Positions 37,604 to 48,207 of a DNA stretch of 64,000 nucleotides are shown piece after piece. This DNA comes from Kiloniella spongiae (GTDB taxonomy: Bacteria; Pseudomonadota; Alphaproteobacteria; Kiloniellales; Kiloniellaceae). The stretch is from the NCBI RefSeq assembly GCF_001026905.1, contig NZ_LAQL01000002.1, positions 124,001-188,000 on the forward strand, in the 5' to 3' direction. The translations under genes and the position numbers were made by a program. The notes beneath the pieces were generated by a model. The model was given only the letters and a program-made list of their open reading frames with translations. It was not told the DNA's origin and made no database searches. How positions within the stretch are numbered: position 1 is the stretch's first letter; the number at the start of each line of letters is the position of its first letter.

Positions 37604-38959
37604 TCACGAAATATTAGCGATAGTATCAGAAATCTCTGACACAACAGTGCTGACAAGATCAGAATCTTCACCTTCGGCCATGACCCGAATTAGAGGTTCA
37701 GTACCAGATTTCCGGATTAAGACCCGGCCGGTCCCGTCAAGCCGAGCTTCTCCTGCCTTTATGGCATCTTGTACCTTGCCCATCCCCAAAACATCATCCA
37801 ACGGTACACCACTTGTGATCCGAACGTTTTTTAGTAACTGTGGTAATGGCGTAAAACCGCGAACAACCTCACTGGCCGGACGATCAGCCCTAATAACCGC
37901 AGCCAATACCTGTAGGGCCGCAATCAAGCCATCCCCGGTTGTTGTATGATCACTAATCACCATATGGCCGGATTGCTCACCGCCTAGGTTATAGCCCTGT
38001 TCACGCATTGTCTGAACCACATAGCGATCACCAACAGGTGTACGAATAAGCTCTAACCCAAGATCCTTCAGATAAGTTTCCAATCCCATATTGGACATAA
38101 CCGTAGCAACAACCCCGCCACCTTTGAGAAGTTCACGGGCATGAAGTGTCTTGGCAATAATAGCCATCACCTGATCACCATCCACGATCTGACCATGCTC
38201 ATCAGCCAAGATCAAGCGATCTGCATCTCCATCAAGCGCAATACCTATATCAGCACCATGTGCAACAACAGCTTCCTGCATCAAACTGGTCGCTGTCGCG
38301 CCACAATCCCGGTTAATATTAAAACCATCTGGTGTAACCGCCACAGGAATAACTTCAGCGCCCAGCTCATAAAGAACTGTCGGGGCAACCTTGTAAGCAG
38401 CCCCATTGGCACAGTCTATAACAACCTTCATTCCATCCAGGCGTAAATCTTTCGGGAAGGTGTTTTTCACGAACTCAATATAGCGTCCCGATGCATCATC
38501 AAGACGTCGTGCTCGGCCTAATTTTGTACTGGAAGCAAGTGGAATAGATTTATTGTCTTGAAGCCGTGATTCGATTTTGGCTTCGACATCATCTGACAAT
38601 TTAAAACCATCCGGGCCAAACAACTTAATCCCGTTATCTTCAAAGGGATTATGTGATGCAGAAATCATCACGCCCATATCCGCCCGCATGGAACGGGTCA
38701 ACATACCCACAGCCGGTGTTGGTACAGGCCCGAGAAGGACCACATCCATACCAACCGAGATGAAGCCAGCCGTTAAGGCAGGCTCCAAAAGATAACCTGA
38801 CAAGCGTGTATCTTTGCCGATTACAACGGTATGACGATGGTTACCGCGAAGGAAGTGTGCCCCCGCAGCCTTTGCAACAGCCAGAGCAATTTCTGCTGTT
38901 ACCGGTTCTTCATTGGCCTTGCCACGGATACCATCTGTTCCAAAGTATTTACGGCTCAT
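37604..38959 (-). CDS. glmM: Phosphoglucosamine mutase
   Basis: 451 residues, standard length. Interconverts glucosamine-6-P and glucosamine-1-P for UDP-GlcNAc and cell-wall synthesis. N-terminus [13 protein letters not shown], active-site serine in [19 protein letters not shown], Mg2+ loop [11 protein letters not shown], sugar loop GGEQSGHM, and C-terminal phosphate loop [17 protein letters not shown] are all visible. It lies 43 bp behind folP; ftsH-folP-glmM is a conserved order in proteobacteria. Confidence 0.98.
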   Translation of the reverse strand: MSRKYFGTDGIRGKANEEPVTAEIALAVAKAAGAHFLRGNHRHTVVIGKDTRLSGYLLEPALTAGFISVGMDVVLLGPVPTPAVGMLTRSMRADMGVMISASHNPFEDNGIKLFGPDGFKLSDDVEAKIESRLQDNKSIPLASSTKLGRARRLDDASGRYIEFVKNTFPKDLRLDGMKVVIDCANGAAYKVAPTVLYELGAEVIPVAVTPDGFNINRDCGATATSLMQEAVVAHGADIGIALDGDADRLILADEHGQIVDGDQVMAIIAKTLHARELLKGGGVVATVMSNMGLETYLKDLGLELIRTPVGDRYVVQTMREQGYNLGGEQSGHMVISDHTTTGDGLIAALQVLAAVIRADRPASEVVRGFTPLPQLLKNVRITSGVPLDDVLGMGKVQDAIKAGEARLDGTGRVLIRKSGTEPLIRVMAEGEDSDLVSTVVSEISDTIANIS

Positions 38960-39002
38960 CTATTTTTATAACTCCAACACCAACAATATTATTTTTTGTT
39001 TT

Positions 39003-40076
39003 TTACACAGCCTGCTTTATTGCCTGCCCAATTGCAAAGGCCTGACTTGTTTCAGCCACATCGTGAACTCGGTACATCTGCACTCCACGATCCAGCCCCG
39101 CCAACGCACAGGCAAGCGAACCAGCCACACGATCTTTGGGTTCTTCGCCTTGTGACAGCTTTCCGATGAAATTCTTTCGACTTACACCAAGCAAGACTGG
39201 ACATCCAATGCCATGTAAAAGAGACAAAGTATCTAATAACCTAAGATTATGATCCACAGTTTTGCCAAAGCCAATACCCGGATCTACTGCAATCATATCT
39301 TTTGGAATACCGACATCCAGGCAAGCCTGAACGCGCGATTGTAAATAGTCATATATGTCCAGTGCGACATCTTGATATTGAGGGTTCGCCTGCATGGTTT
39401 CGGGTGTGCCCTGCATATGCATCAAGATAACAGGCACTCTTGCCTTTGCAGCGGCCTCAAGGCTTTCTGCGTCACCTTCCAAGGCCGTGACATCATTGAT
39501 AATGGCTGCGCCCGCCTGAACAGCCTCGGTCATCACTTTTGCATGTCTGGTGTCGATAGAAACCAAAGCACCAGCCTCGGTAAGTTTCTCAACAACCGGA
39601 ATAACACGTCTTAGTTCTTCGTCCAACGTAACAGGATCGGCACCCGGACGGGTTGATTCCCCGCCGATATCAAGAATGGTTGCGCCCTTCTCAATCATAT
39701 GCAAACCATCTTCAACTGCGGTACGTGCGGCATAACGATCACCACCATCAGAGAAAGAATCAGGTGTTACGTTAATAACCGCCATGACATGCGGACGTGA
39801 CATATCCAGTCCTGCAAACGACGGCCTTGATTTCCCTAAAGTCGCCAAAAGATCAGATGCCAAAGAGGTTAAATTCACATGCTTATTATCCGTCAACCAC
39901 GGTAGAATTTCCGTAGTTGGCAGAACGTGACGCTCCCGAATATCACCAGACGAAGACCTAATTGTAACCTCGGCAGCAGCAAAGCTGCTTCCAATCCCCA
40001 TAAAGGGTAGAGCCTTGCCAACTGAGTTATGGCTAGGCGATATTCCAACCGGGCGAATATAGAGTTTATCTGACAT
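39003..40076 (-). CDS. folP: Dihydropteroate synthase
   Basis: 357 residues, about 80 longer than E. coli FolP owing to an N-terminal extension (residues 1-95), a form seen in Alphaproteobacteria. Catalytic core: VMAVINVTPDSFSDGG, then GATILDIGGESTRPGADPV, IINDVTAL, and DPGIGFGKTVDHNLRLL (pterin-binding), and GVSRKNFIGKL. Condenses p-aminobenzoate with dihydropterin diphosphate. Lies between ftsH and glmM on the minus strand. Confidence 0.97.
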   Translation of the reverse strand: MSDKLYIRPVGISPSHNSVGKALPFMGIGSSFAAAEVTIRSSSGDIRERHVLPTTEILPWLTDNKHVNLTSLASDLLATLGKSRPSFAGLDMSRPHVMAVINVTPDSFSDGGDRYAARTAVEDGLHMIEKGATILDIGGESTRPGADPVTLDEELRRVIPVVEKLTEAGALVSIDTRHAKVMTEAVQAGAAIINDVTALEGDAESLEAAAKARVPVILMHMQGTPETMQANPQYQDVALDIYDYLQSRVQACLDVGIPKDMIAVDPGIGFGKTVDHNLRLLDTLSLLHGIGCPVLLGVSRKNFIGKLSQGEEPKDRVAGSLACALAGLDRGVQMYRVHDVAETSQAFAIGQAIKQAV

Positions 40077-40106
40077 GAGATACCTGTGGATATCTGTGAA
40101 ACCATC

Positions 40107-40131
40107 AAGGCCTCACAGAATGCGAGGCCTT
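40107..40131 (-). terminator. Hairpin downstream of ftsH
   Basis: The stem AAGGCCTC-N9-GAGGCCTT, extended by flanking partly paired bases, lies 35 bp past the ftsH stop and 31 bp before folP. It lacks a clean T tract, so it may be a partial terminator or an mRNA-stabilising hairpin. Confidence 0.45.
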
Positions 40132-40165
40132 GGTTTGATTAATTAGTAAGAACAGATGAAACCGA

Positions 40166-42106
40166 TCAGCTCTCTGGCTGAGGCTCGGGCGTTGCACCGC
40201 CCTCGTCACCTTTCTCATCATCGCGATGAACTTTGCCACTCTTAGGAACAGATGCACGTGGCACATCAGAACCATGGCCAGAACTACTATCATCACTACG
40301 ATCTATCTTGCCATTTTTCAGAAGTTGATCAACGTCATCACCTGACAAAGATTCGTATTCCAACAACGCTTTGGTAATAAGCTCCAGTTGATCACGGTGG
40401 TTTGTCAACACATCACGAGCCTGCTGTTCAGCCGTCTCTACAATGCTGCGAACTTCATCATCAATCATTTTCTGGGTAGCACCTGAAACATTCAGGCCGT
40501 TATCGCCTCCACCGCCATAGCTAAATGGATCATCTTGACGAGATACATAGCGCAAGCGGCCTAGCTTTTCGCTCATACCATATTCCATCACCATGGCACG
40601 GGCCATATTTGTCGCCTGCTGAATATCATTCCCAGCACCAGTGGTAACATTATCAGGGCCATAGATAAGTTGTTCAGCTTCGCGACCACCAAACATCATA
40701 GCAAGGCGCGCTTTCAACTCCATAACCTTATACCCAAGGCGATCCCGCTCTGGCAGGTTCATGGTAACACCCAACGACTGACCACGAGGAATAATTGTCA
40801 CCTTGTGAAGAGGATCATTGCCTTTGATATGAATTCCGACAAGAGCATGCCCAGCTTCATGATAGGCAGTCATTTCTCTTTCTTCATCCGTCATCACCAT
40901 GGACCGACGTTCTGCCCCCATCATGACCTTGTCTTTTGCATCTTCAAAGTCAGACATAGTAACCACACGCTTACCGGATCTCGCAGCAAGCAAGGCTGCT
41001 TCATTAACCAAGTTCGCCAAAGCAGCACCAGAGAAACCAGGTGTTCCCCGCGCAACAACACGTGCATCAACATCAGGAGCCAGAGGCACTTTTCGTAGAT
41101 GAACCTTAAGGATCTTTTCGCGCCCAAGAATATCAGGATTTGTTACCGTTACCTGTCGATCAAAACGTCCTGGACGCAACAGGGCAGCATCCAACACATC
41201 AGGACGGTTTGTCGCCGCAATAATAATCACGCCTTCGTTTGATTCAAAACCATCCATCTCGACCAGTAGCTGGTTGAGAGTCTGTTCGCGTTCATCATTA
41301 CCGCCGCCCATGCCTGCTCCACGGTGACGGCCAACAGCATCAATCTCATCGATGAACAGAATACACGGCGCATTCTTTTTACCCTGTTCAAACATATCGC
41401 GGACACGGCTGGCACCAACACCCACGAACATTTCAACAAAATCAGAACCGGAAATGGTAAAGAAAGGAACATTCGCTTCACCGGCAATCGCCCGTGCCAG
41501 TAACGTTTTACCTGTACCAGGAGGACCAACAAGCAGACAGCCTTTTGGAATTTTGCCACCCAAACGCTGGAATTTCTGAGGGTCCTTCAAGAACTCAACG
41601 ATTTCCTGAAGCTCTTCTTTAGCTTCATCAATACCGGCTACATCGTCAAAGGTTACACGACCTTGTTTCTCAGTGAGCAATTTCGCCTTGGACTTACCAA
41701 AACCCATTGCTTTACCGCTATTACCTTGCATTTGACGGAAAAGGAAAATCCAGACACCAATCAAAAGAATCATAGGGAACCATGAAATCAGAATCTGTAT
41801 CAAAGTTGATCCTTCTTCCAATGGAACAGCCTTCACGACGACGCCCGCATCTTGCAGTTTTTCAACCAATCTGGGATCATCCGGCGCATAGCTGGAGAAC
41901 TGACGACCATCGCTGGAAACACCTTTGATCTCGCGGCCCTGGATAGTGACAGAGGTAACTTGTCCAGATTCGACCTGAGTTAGAAACTCAGAATAAGCTA
42001 CCTGTTGTTGTCCGCTTTGAGACGACGGCCCCTGAAACAAATTGAACAGGGCAAACAAAAGCAGGGCCACTACAATCCATAGGGCTGCATTACGGCTGAA
42101 ATTCAA
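40166..42106 (-). CDS. ftsH: ATP-dependent zinc metalloprotease FtsH
   Basis: 646 residues. Two N-terminal membrane helices (about 7-24 and 108-126) bracket a periplasmic domain. The AAA+ domain has Walker A GPPGTGKT, Walker [13 protein letters not shown] and the arginine-finger block [10 protein letters not shown]. The M41 protease has HEAGH at 416-420 as the zinc site. The C-terminus is acidic, proline-rich and variable. Degrades misfolded membrane proteins and regulators, including RpoH in other bacteria, which links it to the rpoH gene at 13 kb. Located downstream of tilS, the usual tilS-ftsH pair. Confidence 0.98.
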   Translation of the reverse strand: MNFSRNAALWIVVALLLFALFNLFQGPSSQSGQQQVAYSEFLTQVESGQVTSVTIQGREIKGVSSDGRQFSSYAPDDPRLVEKLQDAGVVVKAVPLEEGSTLIQILISWFPMILLIGVWIFLFRQMQGNSGKAMGFGKSKAKLLTEKQGRVTFDDVAGIDEAKEELQEIVEFLKDPQKFQRLGGKIPKGCLLVGPPGTGKTLLARAIAGEANVPFFTISGSDFVEMFVGVGASRVRDMFEQGKKNAPCILFIDEIDAVGRHRGAGMGGGNDEREQTLNQLLVEMDGFESNEGVIIIAATNRPDVLDAALLRPGRFDRQVTVTNPDILGREKILKVHLRKVPLAPDVDARVVARGTPGFSGAALANLVNEAALLAARSGKRVVTMSDFEDAKDKVMMGAERRSMVMTDEEREMTAYHEAGHALVGIHIKGNDPLHKVTIIPRGQSLGVTMNLPERDRLGYKVMELKARLAMMFGGREAEQLIYGPDNVTTGAGNDIQQATNMARAMVMEYGMSEKLGRLRYVSRQDDPFSYGGGGDNGLNVSGATQKMIDDEVRSIVETAEQQARDVLTNHRDQLELITKALLEYESLSGDDVDQLLKNGKIDRSDDSSSGHGSDVPRASVPKSGKVHRDDEKGDEGGATPEPQPES

Positions 42107-42120
42107 GGTAACGACCTTCC

Positions 42121-42153
42121 AAAAAATCTGTGCTGTACCAAAACAGGTACAGC
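42121..42153 (-). terminator. Intrinsic terminator between tilS and ftsH
   Basis: A perfect 8-bp stem GCTGTACC-N6-GGTACAGC at 42132-42153, followed on the minus strand by a run of six T. It lies 43 bp past the tilS stop and 15-50 bp upstream of ftsH, so it should uncouple the two, or attenuate read-through. Confidence 0.7.
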
Positions 42154-42195
42154 GAAATGAATCACTTCTTCTTAGAAGATAATGCGCTTACGCGC

Positions 42196-43569
42196 CTAAG
42201 CAACCGTAAAGGGCAACTGAATCAGCATATTTTTTGGTTCGAATCGCATTTTCATATGAATTTTGTCGATCCACTCCGGATTCAGGTACTCCAAATGGGG
42301 AACGGTTATGATTTTATCCCCAAGATAAACCGCTGGCAGACTATATCGAACGAAACGTGAAACTCCGACATTTTTCACTGACGGATGCAATACACACAGA
42401 TTCTGCCAACCTCTTTCACCTAATGTTTGTAGCATTAGGCTATCATCATTCATTTCGTCATTAACCTGTACAAAAAATCTATTATCCCAAAGGCATTCCT
42501 GTCCAGGGGTTAACAACAGCTTTGGTACCAGTCTGTTCTCGCGAACAATAAAGATAACATCGTCTTTTTTTATAATCTCACAGCCAGCAAGTGTCACCTT
42601 AACCAGATTTTGACTCATCAACGATTGAACCAAACGGTCAAGCTTCTTGGTTTTAGGAGAATAATTTCCTCCGCCAATCGTCAAAAGCGTACGCTGAAGA
42701 ACCCGTTGGAATATTTCAATTTGAATTTTTTCCGATTCGCGAAAATCAATCTCAGCATATCCGACTGGATTCAGCCGCACTCTCTGATCAATAAACGCAT
42801 CAGCCCTTTTTTGTAGTGAGCGGCGAATACGACCCAAGCTATGGGTAATGCGTTCTAAACTACTCTTTCTTATTCCTTGCCGATCCAAACTGGGAAGCTG
42901 CTGTCTTATCCGGTTTCTTAGATAATCTGCCCGTTGATTACTCGGCTCTTCGATCCAGCCCCAGCCACAATGCCTAAGTGTTCCCACCAAACGTTCTTTT
43001 GGGAAACGAAGCAAAGGACGAATAAGAGTCATAGCACCGTCTTGCCGTTGCATGGAGATACCAGCCAAGCCATCAGATCTACTCTGCCGGACAAGTCGCA
43101 TTAAAAAAGTTTCAATCTGGTCATCGAGATGATGCCCAAGGGCAAGAAAGAAAATTTCCCTCCTCTTGCACCACTGGGCAACGAGATCATGTCGTGCTTT
43201 TCGCGCCCGAACTTGTGAGCTTCCTTTTTCCTCGTCATCACCAACAAAGGTGCGTGTGAGAATGTCATGTTCAATTCCCTCAGCCACAAGGCGTGCATGT
43301 ACCCATTGGGCTTCAATACCGGATTCAGGGCGTAGACCATGGTCTACAGTCACGGCAAAAAGTTCGCCGCCCTTTGTTTTCACCCAATCCCTAAGCAACA
43401 AACACAGTGCCATACTGTCCGCACCGCCAGATACCGCAACACCGATCCGAAAAGGATTGCGGGGAAGAGCTATCACAGACATCAACTGCGCAAACTCTTC
43501 CTCTGCAATAGGTCTAGATTTGTTACCAGGCTTTGGTTGAAGCACCTTTTCAGGCGACAGGTCACTCAC
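42196..43569 (-). CDS. tilS: tRNA(Ile)-lysidine synthase
   Basis: 457 residues. N-terminal ATP-PPase domain with PP-loop GVAVSGGADSMALCLLL and the family signature LALGHHLDDQIETFLMRL, RLVRQSRSDGLAGI. Modifies cytidine 34 of the minor tRNA-Ile (CAU) to lysidine, essential for AUA decoding. The C-terminal TilS substrate-binding region is more diverged (NRFFVQVN...SVKNVGVSRFVRYSLPAVYLGD). Follows cpoB by 26 bp; tol-pal-cpoB-tilS-ftsH is a conserved alphaproteobacterial order. Confidence 0.95.
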   Translation of the reverse strand: MSDLSPEKVLQPKPGNKSRPIAEEEFAQLMSVIALPRNPFRIGVAVSGGADSMALCLLLRDWVKTKGGELFAVTVDHGLRPESGIEAQWVHARLVAEGIEHDILTRTFVGDDEEKGSSQVRARKARHDLVAQWCKRREIFFLALGHHLDDQIETFLMRLVRQSRSDGLAGISMQRQDGAMTLIRPLLRFPKERLVGTLRHCGWGWIEEPSNQRADYLRNRIRQQLPSLDRQGIRKSSLERITHSLGRIRRSLQKRADAFIDQRVRLNPVGYAEIDFRESEKIQIEIFQRVLQRTLLTIGGGNYSPKTKKLDRLVQSLMSQNLVKVTLAGCEIIKKDDVIFIVRENRLVPKLLLTPGQECLWDNRFFVQVNDEMNDDSLMLQTLGERGWQNLCVLHPSVKNVGVSRFVRYSLPAVYLGDKIITVPHLEYLNPEWIDKIHMKMRFEPKNMLIQLPFTVA

Positions 43570-43594
43570 AGGAAACCCTTTGCTTATGGCAGGA

Positions 43595-44644
43595 CTATGG
43601 GCAGTTCAAACGCTGAGATTCCTGCCCTGCACGTTGCTTAACAATCGCACTTGCATTTGGATAGCGGTTGATCAGCTCACCAAAAGTACCACAGGCATCA
43701 GATGTATTACCCAGAGAAGACAGGGAAAGACCAAGCTTCAAAAGATTATCGGGTGCTTTCGAAGAATTAGGATAGCGTTGGAAAGAATCAGCAAAGGTTA
43801 TTGCAGCTTGTTGATAATCACCACGGACATAATGGGTCTCACCCAACCAATAGGTGGCATTACCTGCAAGAGAATCTTCAGGGTGGCTCTCAACAAATGT
43901 AGAAAAAGCCTGTTCAGCTTCGTCATAACGGGCTTGGCGAAGTAAACCAAACGCATAGTCGTACTGTTCCTTTGGCGTATCACCAGGAAGCGTATAACTT
44001 GCGACTTCGTCAGAACGTAACCCACCCTGAATCAGGCTCTGTGGTGATGTACTATCAACAGCCGTGTTTGGTGCCGTTGCGGCCTGTTGCTGTGTATTAA
44101 AATTATTGAGGTCTTCAGCAGGAATCGTTCCCAACACACCAGGTTGCCCGGATATAGGCGGTTGTCCTGTTGTTTGCTGAGCCTGCGTCACTCTATTACT
44201 TGAAAGAGATGTTCCCTGCTGTCCTGCTCTAGGTTGGACACCAATTTGAGTGCCATTTTCCAAATTCTGCAATCGCAAATCGGTATCAGCAACAAGCTTG
44301 TCCAGTCTTTTACCAAGCTGATCGAGACGAAAATTCACCTCTTCAAACTGTCCGGTTAAGCCTCTCATCTGGTTTTCGACTTGGGAAAGACGAAGTTCCA
44401 ATCGTCCAGCATTGGCACCGCCTGTATTGGTTCCAACAGCGGCGAGATCTTCGGCAGATGGCGTTTTGCCTTGATAAACGTGTTGTTGTAGCGTCACCAG
44501 CTCACGTTGTAGGCGATCAATTTTATTAACCAACCCCTGTACCTGTGAATTTTGCGCCCAAGCACTTGCTTGCATTGCCATAACAACAAACGCGGCACCG
44601 GCGCCTAAACGAAGCGTTTTCAAACTTACAGCCATCAATGACAT
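43595..44644 (-). CDS. cpoB: Tol-Pal system protein CpoB/YbgF
   Basis: 349 residues from the ATG at 44644 (an open frame to 44719 lacks a signal). Signal peptide 1-29 (cleavage at AWA-QN). Coiled-coil trimerisation segment (about 33-130: LVNKIDRLQRELVTLQQHV, LELRLSQVENQMRGL, EEVNFRLDQLGKRL). Low-complexity Gln/Thr linker, then three TPR-like repeats (KEQYDYAFGLLRQARYDEAEQAFSTFV; SLAGNATYWLGETHYVRGDY; SSKAPDNLLKLGLSLSSLG). CpoB coordinates peptidoglycan synthesis with Tol-Pal constriction. Follows pal after a terminator. Confidence 0.93.
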   Translation of the reverse strand: MSLMAVSLKTLRLGAGAAFVVMAMQASAWAQNSQVQGLVNKIDRLQRELVTLQQHVYQGKTPSAEDLAAVGTNTGGANAGRLELRLSQVENQMRGLTGQFEEVNFRLDQLGKRLDKLVADTDLRLQNLENGTQIGVQPRAGQQGTSLSSNRVTQAQQTTGQPPISGQPGVLGTIPAEDLNNFNTQQQAATAPNTAVDSTSPQSLIQGGLRSDEVASYTLPGDTPKEQYDYAFGLLRQARYDEAEQAFSTFVESHPEDSLAGNATYWLGETHYVRGDYQQAAITFADSFQRYPNSSKAPDNLLKLGLSLSSLGNTSDACGTFGELINRYPNASAIVKQRAGQESQRLNCP

Positions 44645-44749
44645 TTTTTCTTGCACCCTTAAACGGTAATAGGTCCTGATTTTATATAGCCTTATATTGG
44701 TGAGAATATGGCACACCAATTAACCAGCCTACAGAAGCAGTAATTTAAC

Positions 44750-44791
44750 AAAAAAATCCCGCTTGGTTTACACAACCAAACGGGATTTTTA
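44750..44791 (-). terminator. Intrinsic terminator of pal
   Basis: A 13-bp stem ATCCCGCTTGGTT / AACCAAACGGGAT (one mismatch) with a five-base loop, T tracts on both sides, about 25 bp after the pal stop. It separates the tol-pal transcript from cpoB. Confidence 0.85.
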
Positions 44792-44810
44792 ATAAGGTCA
44801 GTCTATGCGC

Positions 44811-45332
44811 TTAGTTTACAACGAAGACTGCACGACGGTTCTGAGCCCATGCTTCTTCGGTAGAACCGAGAACTGCTGGACGTTCTTTACCGTAGCTTAC
44901 GACCTGAACGCGGTTTGGATTTACACCAAGAGCAACAAGGTAATCACGTACAGAGTTTGCACGACGCTCACCAAGAGCCAAGTTGTATTCACGTGTTCCA
45001 CGCTCATCAGCATGACCTTCAACAGTCAGTGTCACAGCTGGATAGCTGTTCATCCATACTGCAAGAGCTTCAGTTGTTTTCTGACCTTCAGCTTGAAGGT
45101 CACTTTGGTCATAACCATAGAAAACACGGTCACCAACGTTAACAACGAGGTGCTCCAGAGTACCAGGCTGTGGCCCCTGAATAGAAGAAGAACTTACAGA
45201 CGAGGACTGGTCAGTTGTACCAGTTGTTGCAGATGAACCATCGTTAGATCCGTCTGCATTGTTATCAGAATTGCTGGCACAAGCACTTAGGAACAGTGCG
45301 GCTGCAAACATTGTGAGCAACTTAAAGCGCAT
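44811..45332 (-). CDS. pal: Peptidoglycan-associated lipoprotein Pal
   Basis: 173 residues. Lipoprotein signal with lipobox LSAC (lipidated Cys near residue 18). A Ser/Asn-rich linker follows, then the OmpA-like peptidoglycan-binding domain: VFYGYDQSDLQAEGQKTTEALAVWM, TVEGHADERGTREYNLALGERRANSVRDYLVALGV (binds diaminopimelate through the conserved Asp and Arg). An outer-membrane anchor of the Tol-Pal complex, downstream of tolB by 164 bp. Confidence 0.97.
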   Translation of the reverse strand: MRFKLLTMFAAALFLSACASNSDNNADGSNDGSSATTGTTDQSSSVSSSSIQGPQPGTLEHLVVNVGDRVFYGYDQSDLQAEGQKTTEALAVWMNSYPAVTLTVEGHADERGTREYNLALGERRANSVRDYLVALGVNPNRVQVVSYGKERPAVLGSTEEAWAQNRRAVFVVN

Positions 45333-45496
45333 AATTTTTTCGCCCTCTCGAGTAATACCCGAATACTAAAATTGTTAGGTGACCCATCTGAAACAACAGA
45401 TCAACGAAGAAACTCAATAAACCCCCAGTTACACCGATTAAATCGGGAAACGTCCCCGACTATAACGATATAGCTGTTATTTATCAAGCATACAGC

Positions 45497-46834
45497 TTAT
45501 TGCAATAGTGGAGACCAAGCCGGATCAACTCCATCAAGAGGCGTGACGACCTCTCTTTCGTTATATCCAGACAGATCTACTGTATAAACTTTGCTTTTCA
45601 CCTTACCGCGACTATCGGACTTACCCTGTTTGTAATAGGACAGAACTCGCCCATTAGGGGACCACGTTGGACCTTCAGCATGATAACCTTCAGCCAACAT
45701 ACGTTCTCCTGATCCATCCGGCTTCATCACACCGATAAAGAACTTTCTACCGGAAAGACGCGTGAAGGCGATCAAATCACCACGAGGAGACCACACAGGT
45801 GTCGCGTAACGTCCTTTATTAAAAGAGATTCTCTTCACGTTGCCACCGTTAACATCCATCACATAGAGTTGCTGGCTACCACCTCGATCAGAGTTGAATA
45901 CAACCTTAGATCCATCCGGTGAATAAGAAGGCGATGTATCAATAGCTGGATGATTTGTCAGACGAGAAAACTTTCTGGTCCGAAGATCCATAGTATAGAT
46001 TTCAGTATTTCCACGATCAGCAAGACTCATCACCACAGAGTTGCCATCCGGTGAGAATCGTGGCGCAAAGCTCATTCCCTTGAAGTTCCCAAGGGTTTCT
46101 TCGCGCCCTGTTTGCAGATCCAGAAGCTTTACCTTTGGAACATTTCCCTCAAATGACAAATATGTGATCTCTTGCGATGTTGGTGAAAAACGCGGTGTGA
46201 ATACATCAAATCTACCATTCGTCAGGAATTTATGATTGAATCCATCCTGATCCATAATCGCCAAACGTCTTTGGCGTCGATTCTGAGGTCCCGTTTCAGA
46301 CACATATACAACGCGGGTATCAAAATACCCCTGCTCCCCCGTTAAACGCTTATAAATCGCATCAGAGATCCGGTGAGCGATGCGTCTCCAGTTGGTTCGT
46401 GTCGATGTATAGGAAAAACCAGTCATCATGTTTTCCGCATAAACATCCCATAAACGAAATTCAACACGGACTTTACCATCCCCCTGAACTTGCGCAGATC
46501 CAGTCACCAAAGCTTGTGCATTAATCAAACGCCAGTCACCAAAACGAACACCAACCTGAAGTGAATTCTGGTCTTGAATAAACGCTTTGTCGTCAATTGG
46601 TTTAAACAAACCTGTACGTTCAAGATTAGCTGAAATCACCTCGGCAATATCACGACCAATTAACTGTGCTTCAGGCTGTCCGCCATTAAAGTCTGCAACA
46701 GCAACGGGTAGAGGTTCCACAAAACCTTCGGTAATATTTACATTGATTTCAGCCTGAGCAGGAAAACTGCCAATCGCGATTCCCAACATACTGACCGCGG
46801 CAATCAGCAATCCGCGCGTTGCCTTTATTAACAT
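45497..46834 (-). CDS. tolB: Tol-Pal periplasmic protein TolB
   Basis: 445 residues from the ATG at 46834 with GGGAG 10 nt upstream; an ATG seven codons earlier is possible. Signal peptide 1-29 (cleavage at AQA-EI). N-terminal D1 domain, then a six-bladed WD40-like propeller seen as repeated FSPDG / [10 protein letters not shown] / [10 protein letters not shown] / [10 protein letters not shown] motifs. Interacts with Pal and OmpA-like partners. Between the TolA-like small gene and pal. Confidence 0.97.
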   Translation of the reverse strand: MLIKATRGLLIAAVSMLGIAIGSFPAQAEINVNITEGFVEPLPVAVADFNGGQPEAQLIGRDIAEVISANLERTGLFKPIDDKAFIQDQNSLQVGVRFGDWRLINAQALVTGSAQVQGDGKVRVEFRLWDVYAENMMTGFSYTSTRTNWRRIAHRISDAIYKRLTGEQGYFDTRVVYVSETGPQNRRQRRLAIMDQDGFNHKFLTNGRFDVFTPRFSPTSQEITYLSFEGNVPKVKLLDLQTGREETLGNFKGMSFAPRFSPDGNSVVMSLADRGNTEIYTMDLRTRKFSRLTNHPAIDTSPSYSPDGSKVVFNSDRGGSQQLYVMDVNGGNVKRISFNKGRYATPVWSPRGDLIAFTRLSGRKFFIGVMKPDGSGERMLAEGYHAEGPTWSPNGRVLSYYKQGKSDSRGKVKSKVYTVDLSGYNEREVVTPLDGVDPAWSPLLQ

Positions 46835-46881
46835 CACTGTTCTTCTCCCGTTCATTGCCCGACCATTTTTGACGGATCAAA

Positions 46882-47202
46882 TCAAATATTAATCACTTTC
46901 CAATCGTCATAAAGTTCGACTGGTAATTTGTAAGGTTCACACTCAACGAGTGCTTTACTCAGTTCGCTAGATACAGAATTAGAGACATCATCATGATCGA
47001 ATCTCTCACGATCAACAACGATAACCTCTTCAATTCGACCATCCCTAGACAACTTCATTGTTAACTCAACAATAGTATCTAACGAAGAATTAGGGCTAAA
47101 ATTTGTTTTCCAGCATTCACCAACAGTTTCCATAAACATAGCTGGTTGAGCGACTGTCAAACTTAGTGAAAACAAACAAACTCCTACGAAAAAATATGGC
47201 AA
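46882..47202 (-). CDS. Stand-alone TolA C-terminal-domain paralogue
   Basis: About 106 residues if started at the TTG at 47202; the frame is open to a TTG at 47256. Hydrophobic export-like N-terminus (FFVGVCLFSLSLTVAQPA), then a domain clearly paralogous to the TolA C-terminus: ECWKTNFSPN, IVELTMKLSRDGRIEEVIVVDRERFD, ALVECEPYKLPVELYDDWKVINI versus the TolA tail [50 protein letters not shown]. An ATG overlapping the tolA stop (47231-47229) gives [14 protein letters not shown] and then a stop, and joins this frame only if a base is added at the T6 run 47189-47194. The start is therefore uncertain. Confidence 0.7.
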   Translation of the reverse strand: MPYFFVGVCLFSLSLTVAQPAMFMETVGECWKTNFSPNSSLDTIVELTMKLSRDGRIEEVIVVDRERFDHDDVSNSVSSELSKALVECEPYKLPVELYDDWKVINI

Positions 47203-47227
47203 GCTAGATCTGCATGAAACTTCGAGA

Positions 47228-48196
47228 TCATTGTCCAAACATCTTTGACGGATCAAATTTCAAATTTAACGTTTGCCAATCGCTATACAGATCGGTTGGA
47301 AGTTTATAGGGTGCACAACTTATTACAGCACGCCTTGCATTTTCAGCAGCGGTTCTAAAATAAGCGTCTTTGTTAAATCTGTTCTGATCAACAATTTTTA
47401 CACTGTTAATACTGCCATCTTGACGCATTTGCATAGAAATTTCGACGATCATTTCGTCAGCTTGCAATGCACCCGCATCGACACGCCAGCAACGTTTCAT
47501 CTGTTGCTGGAGCGATCGTTGAATATCATTGATCTGCGCTGCAGAAGCCCGTTGTCGGGTCGGCGTTGTTGGAGCCTTGCCCTTCGTCGTCGTTTTCTTC
47601 TGTGCCGACTTCAGCTTATCCACATTTTTCAAGATAGACGTAAGCGCATCAACTTTTGGCTTTGGCTCTTCTTTTTTCACGACTTCCGGTTTAGGCTCAG
47701 GGCGCTTAGGTGGCTTTGGTCGCGCCTTTGGCTTAGGCGGCACAACCTTTTTCACCTCTTCAGGTTCAGGCTCAATATTTTCGATAATCTCCGGTTCCGG
47801 TGCTTCGACCTTTAAAGGTTCAGGCTCGGGAACTGGTTCCGGTTCCGGAATTGGTTCAGGAGCAGGTTCGGGCTCAGGGATCGGTTCTGGCTGGGGCTGA
47901 GGCTCTGATTCAGGAATGGGTTCAGGTTCTGGCTGTGGTTCCGGCTCAGGAGTTGGCTCTGGTTGAGGTTCTGGTTCTGGTTTGGGTTCTGGTTTGGGAA
48001 GTTCTTCTGGCTCAGGTTCAGGAATATCCTGTTCCGGTGCCGGCGGTTTTTCCAGATCAAGCTCTGCAAGTACGACAAACTCAACAGGCACGACCTGCTC
48101 AGCAAGAAAAGGCTTGTTAAAGCGTGGTAATCCAAAAATTACAAACGCCAACAACGCCATGTGCATTAATAAAGAAACAGCAATGCCTGTACGCAT
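47228..48196 (-). CDS. tolA: Tol-Pal energy transducer TolA
   Basis: 322 residues. N-terminal membrane helix (about 5-22, [20 protein letters not shown]) anchors it to TolQ-TolR. The central segment, about residues 45-155, is a long Pro-Glu(-Gln/Lys) repeat in place of the helical domain of E. coli TolA, followed by a Lys-Pro-rich section. The C-terminal domain III (about 230-322) has [24 protein letters not shown] and [23 protein letters not shown]. Its stop shares ATGA with a start codon for the following TolA-domain gene. Confidence 0.93.
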   Translation of the reverse strand: MRTGIAVSLLMHMALLAFVIFGLPRFNKPFLAEQVVPVEFVVLAELDLEKPPAPEQDIPEPEPEELPKPEPKPEPEPQPEPTPEPEPQPEPEPIPESEPQPQPEPIPEPEPAPEPIPEPEPVPEPEPLKVEAPEPEIIENIEPEPEEVKKVVPPKPKARPKPPKRPEPKPEVVKKEEPKPKVDALTSILKNVDKLKSAQKKTTTKGKAPTTPTRQRASAAQINDIQRSLQQQMKRCWRVDAGALQADEMIVEISMQMRQDGSINSVKIVDQNRFNKDAYFRTAAENARRAVISCAPYKLPTDLYSDWQTLNLKFDPSKMFGQ

Positions 48197-48207
48197 ATTC
48201 TTAGCGA

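Noticed and set aside
45434-45446. CCGAT-TAA-ATCGG hairpin between tolB and pal
   Set aside because: Short five-base arms without a T tract; too weak to call a terminator or operator.
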